DNA from: Paragordius varius
Lineage: Eukaryota; Nematomorpha
Length of the DNA stretch: 64,000 nt
Reading direction: 5' to 3'
Assembly: GCA_964247055.1 (NCBI GenBank)
Contig: OZ176059.1
Location: 3,534,001 to 3,598,000 of the forward strand
Shown here: in pieces, positions 1 through 10,262 of the stretch
Position numbering within the stretch: position 1 is the first letter of the stretch
How the letters are laid out: each line of letters begins with the position of its first letter
Notes under the pieces: generated by a model
What the model was told of the DNA's origin: nothing
Seen by the model: only the letters and a program-made list of their open reading frames with translations
The model's database searches: none
Made by a program: the position numbers and the translations under genes

Positions 1-1038
1 TAAGATATTATAAAAAATTTTCTACATAATCTAATGATGCTAAACATTTCAATCACCTCAAAACGTCGATTAAAAGATCTCTTTGTCTTCAAGTTAAATA
101 TAAATTTTAATAGAATCCCAATAATTTTAAAGCAAACAAACTTAATTAAAATAACTTTTTGAAATCTTTATCACTATTGAATTATATAAAATTTATTAAT
201 ATATCTAAAAGCGTTTTTATACCCTTTCCATAAAATGAATATAAAAAACGATTAACAATTTTCGGACAAATTATATCAGATAACAAACAAACCTATAAAA
301 TCCAAAATAATTTAGCATGTATTTTAAATTGAAAATAACAGAGTCGTCGTAAATAAACCTTTACATTAATTAAAGAGATGGCATATTTATGATAGGTAAA
401 AAATATAACCTTGTCCAAATAAATATTTATTCTTTGCAAGGTATTAATATTCACCTTTTTTCCTTTTATAAAGTTAAAAAACATAATATATTTAATATAC
501 TTACAAACTGTTGCGATACCTATTTAGGACCTGCTAAATATAAATTTTTGGCTAAGTATAAATATTTATATATATAACCATCTCTAAACTAATTCAATTT
601 TACAAAAACTTACTAAGATACTAACACAACTGAAACTCGCTTCATAATACCGCACAAAATTTGAATAAATATGTCGTCTTATAGACTTCAACGAATTTTT
701 AGTAATAATTTTTGGAATTTTTGTACCTAAAATTAATAAAAAATATGTTTTAAATCATTAGATTGATATAATAGATGCATTTTTAGAACCTTTATATAAT
801 GTAAAAATCCTAACACATTACTTTTTAAATATATCAAAGCGTTATAATTATTTATTAGGATATATATTTTGCACAATGATTTTTTAACATTTTATAAAAC
901 CAAAATACTGTATTTCACTGAATTTTGCTGAAATAGTCTAAAAAATTCATTAATTAATCAAAAAATATATTATTATCAATAAAGGCGGTTTTATTGAAGA
1001 ATTTAACATTTTTATTAGTAATTTAATAGTATAAAGAA
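1..1038. repeat. AT-rich repeat-unit flank, no gene
   Basis: I see no coding region here. The stretch is a diverged copy of the flank that precedes the zinc-finger units. Landmarks such as the run near 1-60, the agatggcat motif near 376 and the ttttggctaa run near 546 recur in the same order near 6040-6640 and 54920-55450. It marks the left part of the first repeat unit. Confidence 0.6.
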
Positions 1039-1119
1039 GGGATATAAAGCACAAATGGCTTTGCGGCCGCATTTTTAGCTAACATATTTCGACGAGCCGC
1101 ATTTGGGATATATATATGC
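1039..1119 (+). mobile_element. hAT-like terminal fragment (landmark A)
   Basis: The stretch reads gcacaaatggctttgcggcc and ends in ccgcatttgggatatatatgcgg-like DNA whose ends are inverted (CCGCAT/ATGCGG). The better copy at 23609-23692 is preceded by acagggggttagc, which resembles hAT terminal repeats (CAGGGG...). A third copy lies at 7090-7150. It occurs 0.6-0.9 kb upstream of predicted exon 1 of three gene copies. The hAT assignment rests on the terminal motif only; no transposase is visible. Confidence 0.45.
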
Positions 1120-1700
1120 GGGCATTTATAAAAATCTATTAGATTTCAAACATAAAACTTCAAAAAGAAACCGTAATTTAACATTCTCCTTCTTGCAATT
1201 TCGATACACCTATTTAAAAAAGTTTAGGGTCAATTTTACAAAGTTGTGTAAAAATGTTTTTGCAAATTATGAATACCAACTTTTTCTGTGATCGTAGTAA
1301 AAGTCTCATATAGCCGAATGCGACCTTTGGTTTAAGAACATTTGATTTTTATATTTAAGATAAATTCTAAATAAACTTTTCCAAACAATTTTCTGGCTTT
1401 TTTTGTCATTAAAAATAATTAACTGCTTATCGAAAGGTGTGATATCAGAATTGCAAGAATGATTTAAAATAAATAAATATAATTAAATATATTTTCTGAA
1501 AAATAATTATCTTTAATAAAAATTTAAATAATTATATCAATAAAAATTGATAAAATTGGTAATAAATATAGGTTGGTAATTTTAAAATAAAAAATAGTTA
1601 TTGAAAATTACCTATTTTTAAATGTAATATAAACTATAATTATATTTTAAAAAATTATAATTGTTAAACCATCAAAATAATAGAAAAAGTATAAAAAGAA

Positions 1701-1787
1701 ACGACAGATGATTTCTTTTCAAACATTTTTTATTAATTGTCTGATTTTTATTTATTCGAAAAAATATTCAAATTTATTTGGAAATCG
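1701..1787 (+). other. predicted exon 1 of zinc-finger copy 1 (start codon lost)
   Basis: This is one of seven copies of an 85-bp conserved block (others end at 8054, 20416 on the minus strand, 24373, 27426, 41899 and 46956). It starts ACGACAGA, holds an inverted repeat CAGATGATT/AATTGTCTG and the run TTCGAAAAAATATTCAAA, and ends GGAAATCG|GTATAT. In the other copies the end is AAAATGG|GTAT, so the start ATG has become ATC here. That fits the pseudogene state of exon 2. Confidence 0.6.
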
Positions 1788-2400
1788 GTATATATTTATA
1801 ATTAGTTTATTGATATAATATTATATTTCAATTATATTATTTTAATTATTTCATGTATATATTTTTTTATTTAAATATTATGATTTTATTTAAATATTTT
1901 GATTATTTTATTTTAAATTATTTGTATATAAAACAAATAATTATTTTAATATTATTATTTAAAACTTAAATTTTGAAAAATAAATATACAATATTAGAAA
2001 AATATTGTTTGAAAATCTCAAAAATTAAATTTATAATCTATCCCAATGTTTTAACAATTAATATCCTTATAAAACATCAAAATACCTGTATATAACAATT
2101 CATATAGGTTTTTATTAATAAATAACTGGTAAAATAATATAAATTGAATCTATTATTAATAATAAACATTTCTTAAATACATTATTCATCGCTATTCTTA
2201 AGAAAAATATTAATTTGTTTTAACATTTTAGATAATTAATCTTCCATATAATAGAGTTTAATATTCATTGTGTTAATAAAATATTTTACCAATCCACGTT
2301 TATAAGCGACTTTATGTAACCTTACATTAATAATTGATTTTCATATTTAATGTTCAGTTAGTCTAGGTAACAGTTTATCTTTGCAAAGTTTCTTAAATAA

Positions 2401-2657
2401 TACATTAAAATTGAAATTAACGGACAAAACGTAATAATATAAAAACAAATTTTTTTTCTAAACTTGATTTAACTGACTTTTCTAACCTGAAAAGTATAAT
2501 ATAGAGATGTATATTCGCAACGCATTCAATTATATATACAATCGTAATTAAATAATTTATTTGAAAAACATTAATGTTTTTAAAATTGACTTTTGGAAAA
2601 AAATATTTGTTTTTTTTATTTTTACTTTTTGTCCGTATAATTTTAATTTTTACTGTA
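2401..2657. mobile_element. MITE-1 copy (upstream position, gene copy 1)
   Basis: This is a palindromic element of about 257 bp. The left arm contains ttaacggacaaaacgtaa and the right arm ends ttttgtccgtataat...ttttactgta. The arms are long inverted repeats of each other, with a TA at the outer end as in Tc1/mariner/pogo elements. It has no coding capacity. It lies inside the predicted intron, 196 bp before exon 2, and the same position is occupied in most other gene copies. Confidence 0.8.
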
Positions 2658-2853
2658 GTAATAACAAATAATTTTATTTCATTTTTTAGTAAATTTAATT
2701 ACAGTTCATATGGAAAGTTAATCATTAATTATATAATCATTAATATGAAACTAATTTCTGTTAACTTGATTTTAAACCATATTTTGGCGTATGCCATTTG
2801 TTTTCATTATTTATCAATCATTTTTTATATTACATTTCCAACAATGTTTTTAG

Positions 2854-3747
2854 ATTTTGGTGATTCCACTTACAAACTTTGGTGTGATCTCGATACTAAA
2901 CTTTATAAAGTAGAACTCAAAAATCAACCAGAAACTTATATTGATGATCCATCTAAACCGGCCTAATTTATTAATTTATTGGAAAATGAAGATTTCACAA
3001 ACGATGATTTACGGAGAATTCTGAACGCTTCTTTCCATAATCTTTGCTATTTAAGGGAACATAAAAGCGAAAATACTCAACAAAATTATAACTTAGATGA
3101 TGAAAATACCGAAACCATCAAAGATGCCTTAATAATTAATTTGATAAAAGAACAGACAGAACCTTTAGATCTTTCGCTGAAAAAATCAATAAAAAGTATT
3201 AAAAAAATTACTCTGGTGTGTGACAGTATTGATTCCAATGATATAAGCATGAATGATATTAACAATCTATTTGATGATAGTAACAAAACAAAACCTAATA
3301 AGTCTTTAAACTCTTCAAAAATGGTTAATAATTATCGATGTATTCAATGTGATAAAATTTATAAGGACAAACATGTTTTAGTCACACATATTCGTTCTGT
3401 TCATGAAAAAGTTAAATACTCGTGCAAAATTTGTTCGAAAATATTTTCTAACAAAGGCAATCTTTCTAGGCATATTTATTCAGCTCATGAGAAAATTAAA
3501 GGCGAATGTCCGATTTGTAAAAAAGAAATATGCCGAAAAAGGCTATATTTCAACACATATTCAGAGTGTTCACATGAGAATTAAACATGAATGTCCAATT
3601 TGTAAAAAAGAATTTACTCAAAAATGCGCTCTTGCCACACATATTCTGGGTGTTCACAGAAAAATTAAACATGAATGTCTGATTTGTAAAAATGAATATA
3701 CTGGAAAAGGCAATCTTAACAGGCATATAAAAAATGTACATAAATGA
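2854..3747 (+). pseudogene. C2H2 zinc-finger/CtBP-motif gene, copy 1, exon 2 (broken)
   Basis: The exon starts after tttttag with the codons for DFGDSTYKLWC, followed by the family's acidic domain (LLENEDFTNDDLRRIL, with SFHNLCYLRE), PLDLS and five C2H2 fingers (C-X2-C-X12-H-X4-H). Three defects are visible. The start codon in exon 1 is ATC. A TAA at 2964-2966 replaces the serine codon after SKPA. A one-base insertion near 3527 falls inside finger 3; fingers 4 and 5 continue in the next frame to the normal ending NVHK and stop. The exon length agrees with a +1 shift. It is clearly a gene relic. Whether an internal ATG at 2979 gives a shortened product cannot be told. Confidence 0.9.
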
Positions 3748-3890
3748 ACACTTAATTTAACATATATAATATATTAAATGTAGCATTAAATATATTTTGT
3801 TCAAATATCCATTTCGTAAATAAAAGATATTGAGATTCATATTATTTTATAAAGACCTTTATTGCAAAACGCATTTTCGTTAGTAGAATA
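3748..3890 (+). promoter_or_regulatory. conserved 3' UTR with polyadenylation signal
   Basis: Directly after the stop, a block of about 100 bp is conserved after gene copies 1, 3, 5, 6, 7 and 8 (gaacacttaatt..., then aaatatccatttcgtaaata, then gatattgagattcatatt). It contains AAATAAA at about 3818-3824, the likely poly(A) signal. The signal is also present at copies 3, 5 and 6 but altered at copies 7 (aaaaaaaa) and 8 (cgtaaaatga), which leaves upstream ATTAAA as the alternative there. Confidence 0.65.
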
Positions 3891-3894
3891 TTCA

Positions 3895-4049
3895 GGATTG
3901 TTTTACACAAAATAGAGTTAGTTTCGTAACACAACTAATTTTCTATTCAAATAATTTTCATAGGAAAAAAATTAAATTTTAATATGTATGGTTGTTTAAA
4001 AAAATTGTATTTATATTTTCATGTCCGTATAATATCAATTTTAACTGTA
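3895..4049. mobile_element. MITE-1 copy, left arm lost (downstream position, gene copy 1)
   Basis: The right arm is intact (gtatggttgttt..., tgtccgtataat, ttttaactgta), but the left terminal arm is missing compared with the equivalent copy at 57362-57618. It lies about 150 bp after the stop codon, the standard place for the downstream MITE-1. Confidence 0.65.
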
Positions 4050-4255
4050 CAGTGCTTACTCACTTTATTGTTGGAAGTAGCAATACAGTAGCGTATGATA
4101 TAATAAAACTTCTGTCCATGAAGTAATAAACAAATATGTTGTAACTACAGGAAAAAATGTTTATTTCACTCCGTTTGCTAATTTTTACTCACACATTATT
4201 GTATTGCCAATTGCTAAATAAATGTAAAGTGTCTAACAATAAAGTGGGAACTGTA
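4048..4255. mobile_element. MITE-2 copy
   Basis: A second palindromic family. The left end reads tacagt...cactttattgttgg and the right end ccaacaataaagtgggaactgta; these are inverted repeats bounded by TA. A second, inner inverted repeat is present (agcaatacagtagcgt on the left, cattattgtattgccaatt on the right). It has no coding capacity. It abuts the end of the preceding MITE-1, so the two elements share a TA. Confidence 0.7.
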
Positions 4256-4541
4256 TATACTCTAAGTTTTCTATCTATAAAACAAATAGGTTCTAACGGG
4301 TTAATTTGCAAACCACGCTTTTTTAATCTAATTATCAGCTTAAACCTTCCCGATCACGTTTACCTTTTAATAAAACTTTAAAAATTGAATAAATAAAGAA
4401 TTTATAAATTTTTGGCATTAATCTATTATTTTAAAAAAAGATCAGAAATACAAAACAAAGTTAAATAATATATAAAATATAAAAAAATATTTAAAATTCT
4501 CTAATAATATTTATTAAATAAACATACAACCAAACAAGAAA

Positions 4542-4814
4542 TACAGTAATTAGTTATACCGACAAAACGTAAAAATAATAGAATATTTTCTAAAAGACAA
4601 CTGTACTTTTCGAAACGTATATTTTTTTTATATAGCTATTTATTTACAATTGTAAAATATAGAATTAATTGTTTTAGTAATATATATCTCTATTTCACAC
4701 TTTGCCATTTATAACAATGAGTTTGAAATAAATTATAATTAAAAAGTTAGGTTGTCCTTTAAAAAAATATATTCGTTTTTTTTAGTTTTGTCCGTATAAT
4801 TTTAGTTTTTTGTA
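4542..4814. mobile_element. MITE-1 copy
   Basis: The left arm starts tacagtaattagttataccg and continues gacaaaacgtaaaaata. The right arm reads ggttgtccttt, ttttgtccgtataat, ttttttgta. It is full length (about 270 bp) with long inverted arms. Confidence 0.75.
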
Positions 4815-5188
4815 ATTATAAAAACAAATATTTATTTCCAAAAGACTGTTTTACTTTATTAATCGAGATTTTTAATATAACTCATTTTTTCGAATTGTAA
4901 AATATTAAGTAGAGTGAATCGGAATCTATTATTTACAATTGGAATTTAATTGTGCAGGATAGATTTGAAAAAGATTTTTTTAGAAAAACGTAATATCGTT
5001 TTGTTTGTAAAATTAAATATTTACAAAAGTTTGATAATATTTATTAATATATTGATATAACTATTAAGTTCATATATAAAATATTGTTTTTTAAAAATTT
5101 AAATCTGTTTTGTAAATGTTTAAATTGTGGTTGTTTAATATTATTTAAGACTAACGTGTAATTTATATATATAATATAGAAATAATTG

Positions 5189-5563
5189 AAATGCGGACAA
5201 AACACTAAAACAAGACAAATTTTAAACCGCCATAATTTTGTTTTTTTATATATTCCTTGTTTTTAACTGCAAAGTATGAATTAGAGATATGTAAAAATTG
5301 AATTTATACGGACATAACGTTAAAATCTATAGATAAATATTTTTTATTAAAAGACGATTTTTTTTAAACCTTAGTTTTTCTTAAATAAAATATTTAATTT
5401 ACGCGTGCAATATTTAAAATTGATTTTGTCAATATACAAGTTTATTTCACACTTTGTCATTTAAAATGAGTTATATTGAAATAAATTTAATAAAGTATGG
5501 CTGTATTTTAAAAAAAATATTGATCTTTTACGTTTTATCCGTATAATTTAAGTTTTTACTGTA
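5189..5563. mobile_element. MITE-1 copy (5290-5563) preceded by a partial left arm
   Basis: The arm at 5290 reads gtaaaaattgaatttatacg followed by gacataacgttaaaat. The right end reads ttttatccgtataatttaag then tttttactgta at 5563. At 5189-5240 a separate left-arm fragment (atgcggacaaaacactaaa) shows that another copy lay just upstream. Confidence 0.65.
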
Positions 5564-5596
5564 ACTCAAATTCACAACTTCCCACAAATATTCTAA

Positions 5597-5598
5597 TG

Positions 5599-5634
<36 letters not shown>
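5597..5634. repeat. (TA)n microsatellite
   Basis: An uninterrupted alternating ta/at run. Similar runs occur at about 8270-8292, 23128-23154, 24442-24462, 35401-35424 and 36405-36430. Confidence 0.9.
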
Positions 5635-5639
5635 TGACA

Positions 5640-7130
5640 GGAAAATGTATCAGCAATATCATGATGCTTATGGTTTAAGCCTATACCAGTAATATAAGGA
5701 TGAGTGCTCATTATCAGATAATAACATAATATAATTTCTTTAAATATTTTTTGGTTGAAAATTCTAGGCTTCATTCCAAAAAATATCACCAAAATTAAAT
5801 ATATAAAAGGCAAAATAATATTTTTAAAAATTATTTTAGGGATATCCTCAAAAGTCTCAAATTTACTAGCTCTTCTAAAATGGGCTACTCCTTTTAAAAT
5901 AAACGCAAAAATGTCAGGATTGCGCGATATTTAAATATATGTTTAAATTTGATTCTAAAAAAATTTATAAAAAAATGCAAATTTTTGTAAAATCTAAGGT
6001 TTAGCAAAATTTTGTGGAAACGTATTTCATAATATTTTTGAGGTATTATGGAAACATTAAAAGTATTTAAAATATTATAAAAACACTTTTTCTATCTAAT
6101 TCGCTGATGCTAAACTATCACCTGACAACTTTGATTGTATAATCTGTTTTTAAAGTTATAAAAATTTATTTAGAATCCCAAAAATTTGCAAGCAAACAAA
6201 CCTCTATAATTAAAATTTTAAAGCATGTTTTTAACTAATAAATAATATAGAAAAAATTTTAATATCTCAAAGCGTTTTTATACCCTTTCTATAAAATTAA
6301 AAACGAATAACAATTTTCAGTCACATTTTTTACCAAAAAAAAACAAACCTATAAAAAAATTTAGCATTTATTCTAATTGAAAATAGGAGAGCCATATAAT
6401 TAATTAAACAGATGGCATATTTTAAATTACAATAGTATTCTGTATATTATAGAGGTTAAAATAAGTAACAGGGGTTTAAAAAACCTATTCTTTGCAAGGT
6501 ATAAATATTCTCCTTTTTTTACTTTTATCAAGTTATTAGGCATAACATTTTTATCCTATGTATATTACTAAACTATTACCGATATGTGTGTTTAAGTCAC
6601 CTCAGATATGTAAATTTTTGGCTAAATATAAATAATTTCTAAAAATTTAATCATCAAAACTAATTCAAATTTTTCAAAAACCAACTACTCGAATCAAACT
6701 CGCATAAATCAGAAAAAATTTGACAAATTATGTTGAATTCAGCCTTTTATTGCTTTTATAATTATAAGTATTATATCTAGCCTCAACCTATATTATAATA
6801 ATAATTTTATTTGGTGTATTATTTATAATAATATAATATAAACTCTTAAAAACTATTAAAATTAAATTTTTATAAAATAATAACCTTTTAAATTTATATT
6901 TCGACTTTTCAATTTATTATCAGATCATAATTATTTTTTACGAAATTTAATGATTTTATCATATTTATTCAAAACAAAAATATAATTTTTTAGACTTGAA
7001 TTTTGCTAAAAATTTTACAAAATTTATTAGATTCATAAAAAATATCCTTTTATCAATAAGTCGGTTTTATTTAAGATTATTCAATTAACGATTTAACAAA
7101 TGGCCTTAAGCTCAAAAAATTTTGACCGGC
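5640..7130 (+). repeat. repeat-unit flank, no gene
   Basis: No coding region is seen. Direct paralogues of 5640-5940 lie at about 22740-23100 and 54650-54830: the run atgggcta, then ttttaaaataaacgc, then gattgcgcgata is shared in order. The stretch 6030-6660 pairs with 1-580 and 54910-55450. Confidence 0.6.
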
Positions 7131-7154
7131 CGTGAAATATATATGCGGGTAAAC

Positions 7155-7434
7155 ACAGTAAAAACTAAAATTATACGGACAAAACATAAATAATAAAGAC
7201 AAATATTTTTTCTAGAAGACAACCAAAATTTTAATTTTGATCTTAATGCAACTGATTGTTTAAAATAGCAAAGTGTGTAATAGAAATATATATCACTAAT
7301 AAATTCTATATTTTACAATTATAACTAAATAGCTTAAATAGAAAAATTTAAGGTTTAAAAAAGTATGGTTGTCTTTTGAAAAAAAAAATGTTTGTTTATT
7401 TTTATTTGTCCGTATAATTTGAATATTTACTGTA
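7155..7434. mobile_element. MITE-1 copy inserted into landmark A
   Basis: The ends are acagtaaaaactaaaattat and ttttactgta-type (atatttactgta). It interrupts the sequence that is continuous at 1110-1150 and at 23685-23715 (tatatatgcgg followed by the run leading to tagattt). These two paralogues act as empty sites and define both ends of the insertion. Confidence 0.8.
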
Positions 7435-7970
7435 ATTTATCAGATTTTAAACATAAGACTTTAAAAAGAGAACGGAGGGCAACAATATATCTCGTATAAA
7501 GAAGTGTAATTATCAAAATTTCTGGATTTTGTGAACAAGTTTTTGCAAATTATAGATTTGAATTTTTCGCTGTCCGCACATAAAGTTTTGAAGGGGCGCG
7601 TGTTGGTCCCCCTGCTTTATATCATGCTATCTTCTAAGAAGTTTTTTTCAATAATAATATTGATTTCAATACAAAGGACTGTTATATTGTTTTCTCTTAG
7701 TAATAAAAAATGACATTATCACTGTAATTGAAAATAAATTTTTTTATCAAAAAAGTTTTTTCAATATAATTTAATATGATTTATTTAATTTATTAATAAA
7801 TCATCGACATTAATTACAAAAATTTAATTATTAAATTTTAAAAAAACCAAAATAAAATACAATTATATAAGATTAGTTTAAATAAATTTATTTTTAAATA
7901 AAGTTCTTTTTATATTTCAAAATTATTTTTAAATCATTAAATAATGAAAAACAATAATTGAAAAAATGAA

Positions 7971-8054
7971 AGGACAGACGATTTCATTTCTTAACGGTTT
8001 TTTTGATTGTCTGCTTTTTATTATTCGAAAAAATATTCAAATTTTGGAAAATGG
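7971..8054 (+). other. predicted exon 1 of zinc-finger copy 2
   Basis: This conserved block begins GGACAGACGATTTC, has the inverted repeat CAGACGATTT/GATTGTCTG and TTCGAAAAAATATTCAAA, and ends GGAAAATGG|GTATAT. The ATG at 8051-8053 plus G at 8054 would supply Met and the first base of Asp after splicing to 9191. Confidence 0.65.
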
Positions 8055-8268
8055 GTATATTTCAAATTTTAATATTTTTTAAATATTTAAATAATTTAAT
8101 TATTTTATTTTAAATTATTTGTATATATTAATTTAATTTTTAATTTTAATATCATTATTATTTATAACTCCAATTTTTAAATTAAATTATAAATTAATTA
8201 AATTTTGTTTAATTAATGGATTATTTTTTTAATTTAATTTAATATAATTTATCTTGTATTAAACTTAT

Positions 8269-8301
<33 letters not shown>

Positions 8302-8740
8302 TTAAGATTCGAAAATTTTGTAATTTTTTAAATTGTTTTTTATTTTATATAGTTATTGTTATCATTAATTAATTTAAAATTTATAACATAAATATAGCTA
8401 TATAATTAAAATTAAATTCATAATCAATTTTTACCAATCAATATTCCTTAATAATCATATATACGTTTTTATTGGTAAAATTTACTGATCATTTGATAAT
8501 TCTCATTATATATATTTTATTTATTTTTTTTATATTAATAACAACACCGGTTTTTTCAGAAAAACATTAAATATTTTAAAATTTTAATTAATTTTTTATT
8601 TAATAATTTTGTCAATTTAGGGTTCATTGTTTTAAATATCATACCAACCACCTTTATCAGCGACTTTCTTTAAGATATTAATTATAATTTATTTTTCAGT
8701 TGGTCTATTAACAGTTTAGCTTTGCAAAGTTTCTCAAATA

Positions 8741-9017
8741 TTACATCAATATTGAAATTAACGGACCAAACGTAATGATATAAAAACAAATATTCTAAAA
8801 AACAAATATATTTTTAAATCTTGATTTAACTGATTTTTTTAACCTGAAAATAATATAGAGATGTATATTCGCAACGCATTTAATTATATGCTTTACAATA
8901 ATTAAATAATTTATTTGGAAAACATTAATGGTTATAAAAGTATGGTTGTCTTTTGGAAAAAAAATATTTGTCTTTATACTTTAAGGTTTTGTCCGTATAA
9001 TTCCAATTTTTACTGTA
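8741..9017. mobile_element. MITE-1 copy (intron of gene copy 2)
   Basis: The arms read attgaaattaacggaccaaa and ggttttgtccgtataattcc followed by aatttttactgta. It lies 173 bp before exon 2, matching the intronic MITE of the other gene copies. Confidence 0.8.
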
Positions 9018-9190
9018 TTAAGAATAAATAATTTTATTTTATTTCTGAGTAAATTTAATTACAGTTTGAATTTGAACAGTTACTCAAACAAATAATGTCA
9101 TTTAACTTAATATTAAACCGGTTTTTGGCGTGTGTCATTTTATTTCTCATTTTAAAACATTTTTTATAATTAAATTAAACAATTTTTTAG

Positions 9191-9991
9191 ATTTTGGCGA
9201 TTCGACTTACAAACTTTGGTGTAATCTCGATACGAAACTTTATAAAAAAGAACTCAAAAATTAACAAGAAACGTATATTGATGATTCATCTAAACCGACA
9301 TCATTTATCAATTTATTGGAAAATGAAGATTTTACAAACGATGATTTACGGAGAATTTTGAACGCTTTTTTCCATAACCTTTGTTATTTAAGGGAACATA
9401 AAAGCGAGTATACTTTACAAAATAATAATTCAAATGAGGAAAATACCAAAACCAACAAAGATACCCTAATTATTGATTTGGTAGGAGAACAGACGGAACC
9501 TTTAGATCTTTCGCTGAAAAAACCACCAAAAATGAAAAAAATTACTCCGGTGTGCGACAGTATTGATTCCAATGACATAAGCTTAAATGATATTAACAAT
9601 CTAATTAATGATAACATTAATAATACAAAACCTATTGAGTTCCTATACACTCATTTGGAGAATAATCGATGTATTCAATGTGATAAAATTTATAAGGATA
9701 AACATGTTTTAACCACACATATTCGTTCGGTTTATGAACAAGTTACCGTGCAAAAGTTCAAAGTTTTTTTCAGACAAAAGCTCTCTTGCTAAGCACATTA
9801 AGTTAGTTCATGAGCAAATTAAACATGAATGTCCGATTTGCAAAAGAGAATTTACTCAAAAATATCATCTTGCAACACACATTCAATCTATTCATGAACA
9901 AGTTAAGTATCCTTGTCCGATTTGTAATAAAGATTTTTCTAGAAAAAGATCTCTTACCAAACACATTCCATCTGTTCATGAAAAAAACTAA
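9191..9991 (+). pseudogene. C2H2 zinc-finger/CtBP-motif gene, copy 2, exon 2 (broken)
   Basis: The acceptor is aattttttag|ATTTTGGCGA. The acidic domain and the PLDLSLKK motif are present. A TAA at 9262-9264 stands where the other copies have CAA (the first Q of NQQET). Finger 1 is followed by SVYEQ instead of SVHEQ, losing its last zinc-binding histidine. A deletion near 9745 shifts the frame inside finger 2. Two more fingers follow, ending SVHEKN and a stop at 9991, unlike the usual NVHN ending. The usual 3' UTR is absent: a decayed second copy of the acidic-domain sequence follows at once, so the 3' end has been rearranged. Confidence 0.9.
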
Positions 9992-10021
9992 ACTTGATTA
10001 TCCCATATGTATATCGTTCTA

Positions 10022-10216
10022 ATAAATTTAAATAATTGGACAATGGGGATTTCACTTATGATGATTCATAATTTTTTAACTTATGGGAATATAAAAATAG
10101 AAAAACATAGCAAGCTATATCTAATCAGCCTAACAACAAAGATCAAATGTTATTGAATCCAACGAAAACCGCTTAATAATTGATTCGGTAGGACAACAGA
10201 CGAATCCTTTAGATCA
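10022..10216 (+). pseudogene. decayed fragment of a further zinc-finger gene copy
   Basis: In one frame the run at about 10036-10065 matches NEDFTNDD (ggacaatggggatttcacttatgatgat-like), then HN..L.E.K..N. Further on, ttgattcggtaggacaacag and acgaatcctttagatca match IDLVGEQTEPLDL. It is heavily decayed with many stops. It lies head-to-tail directly behind copy 2 and is cut off by a hAT-like end at 10216. Confidence 0.7.
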
Positions 10217-10262
10217 GGGGTGGCCAATCTTTTTTCTGGGCTACTTTTTTGGGATTTCACGC
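10215..10262 (+). mobile_element. hAT-like left terminus
   Basis: Caggggtggccaatcttttt followed by tctgggctac resembles the CAGGGGTGGCCAA... ends of many hAT elements. No matching right end or transposase was found, so only one end is supported. It cuts into the preceding gene fragment. Confidence 0.45.

Noticed and set aside
2574-2853. Hydrophobic ORF upstream of copy 1, resembling membrane segments
   Set aside because: The F/L/I-rich text comes from T-rich MITE and intron DNA. The frame merely runs into exon 2 and is not shared with the other copies.
5556-5813. Minus-strand 85-aa ORF with an IYIYIY run
   Set aside because: The run is the translation of the (TA)n microsatellite and the rest is AT-rich flank present elsewhere without an open frame.
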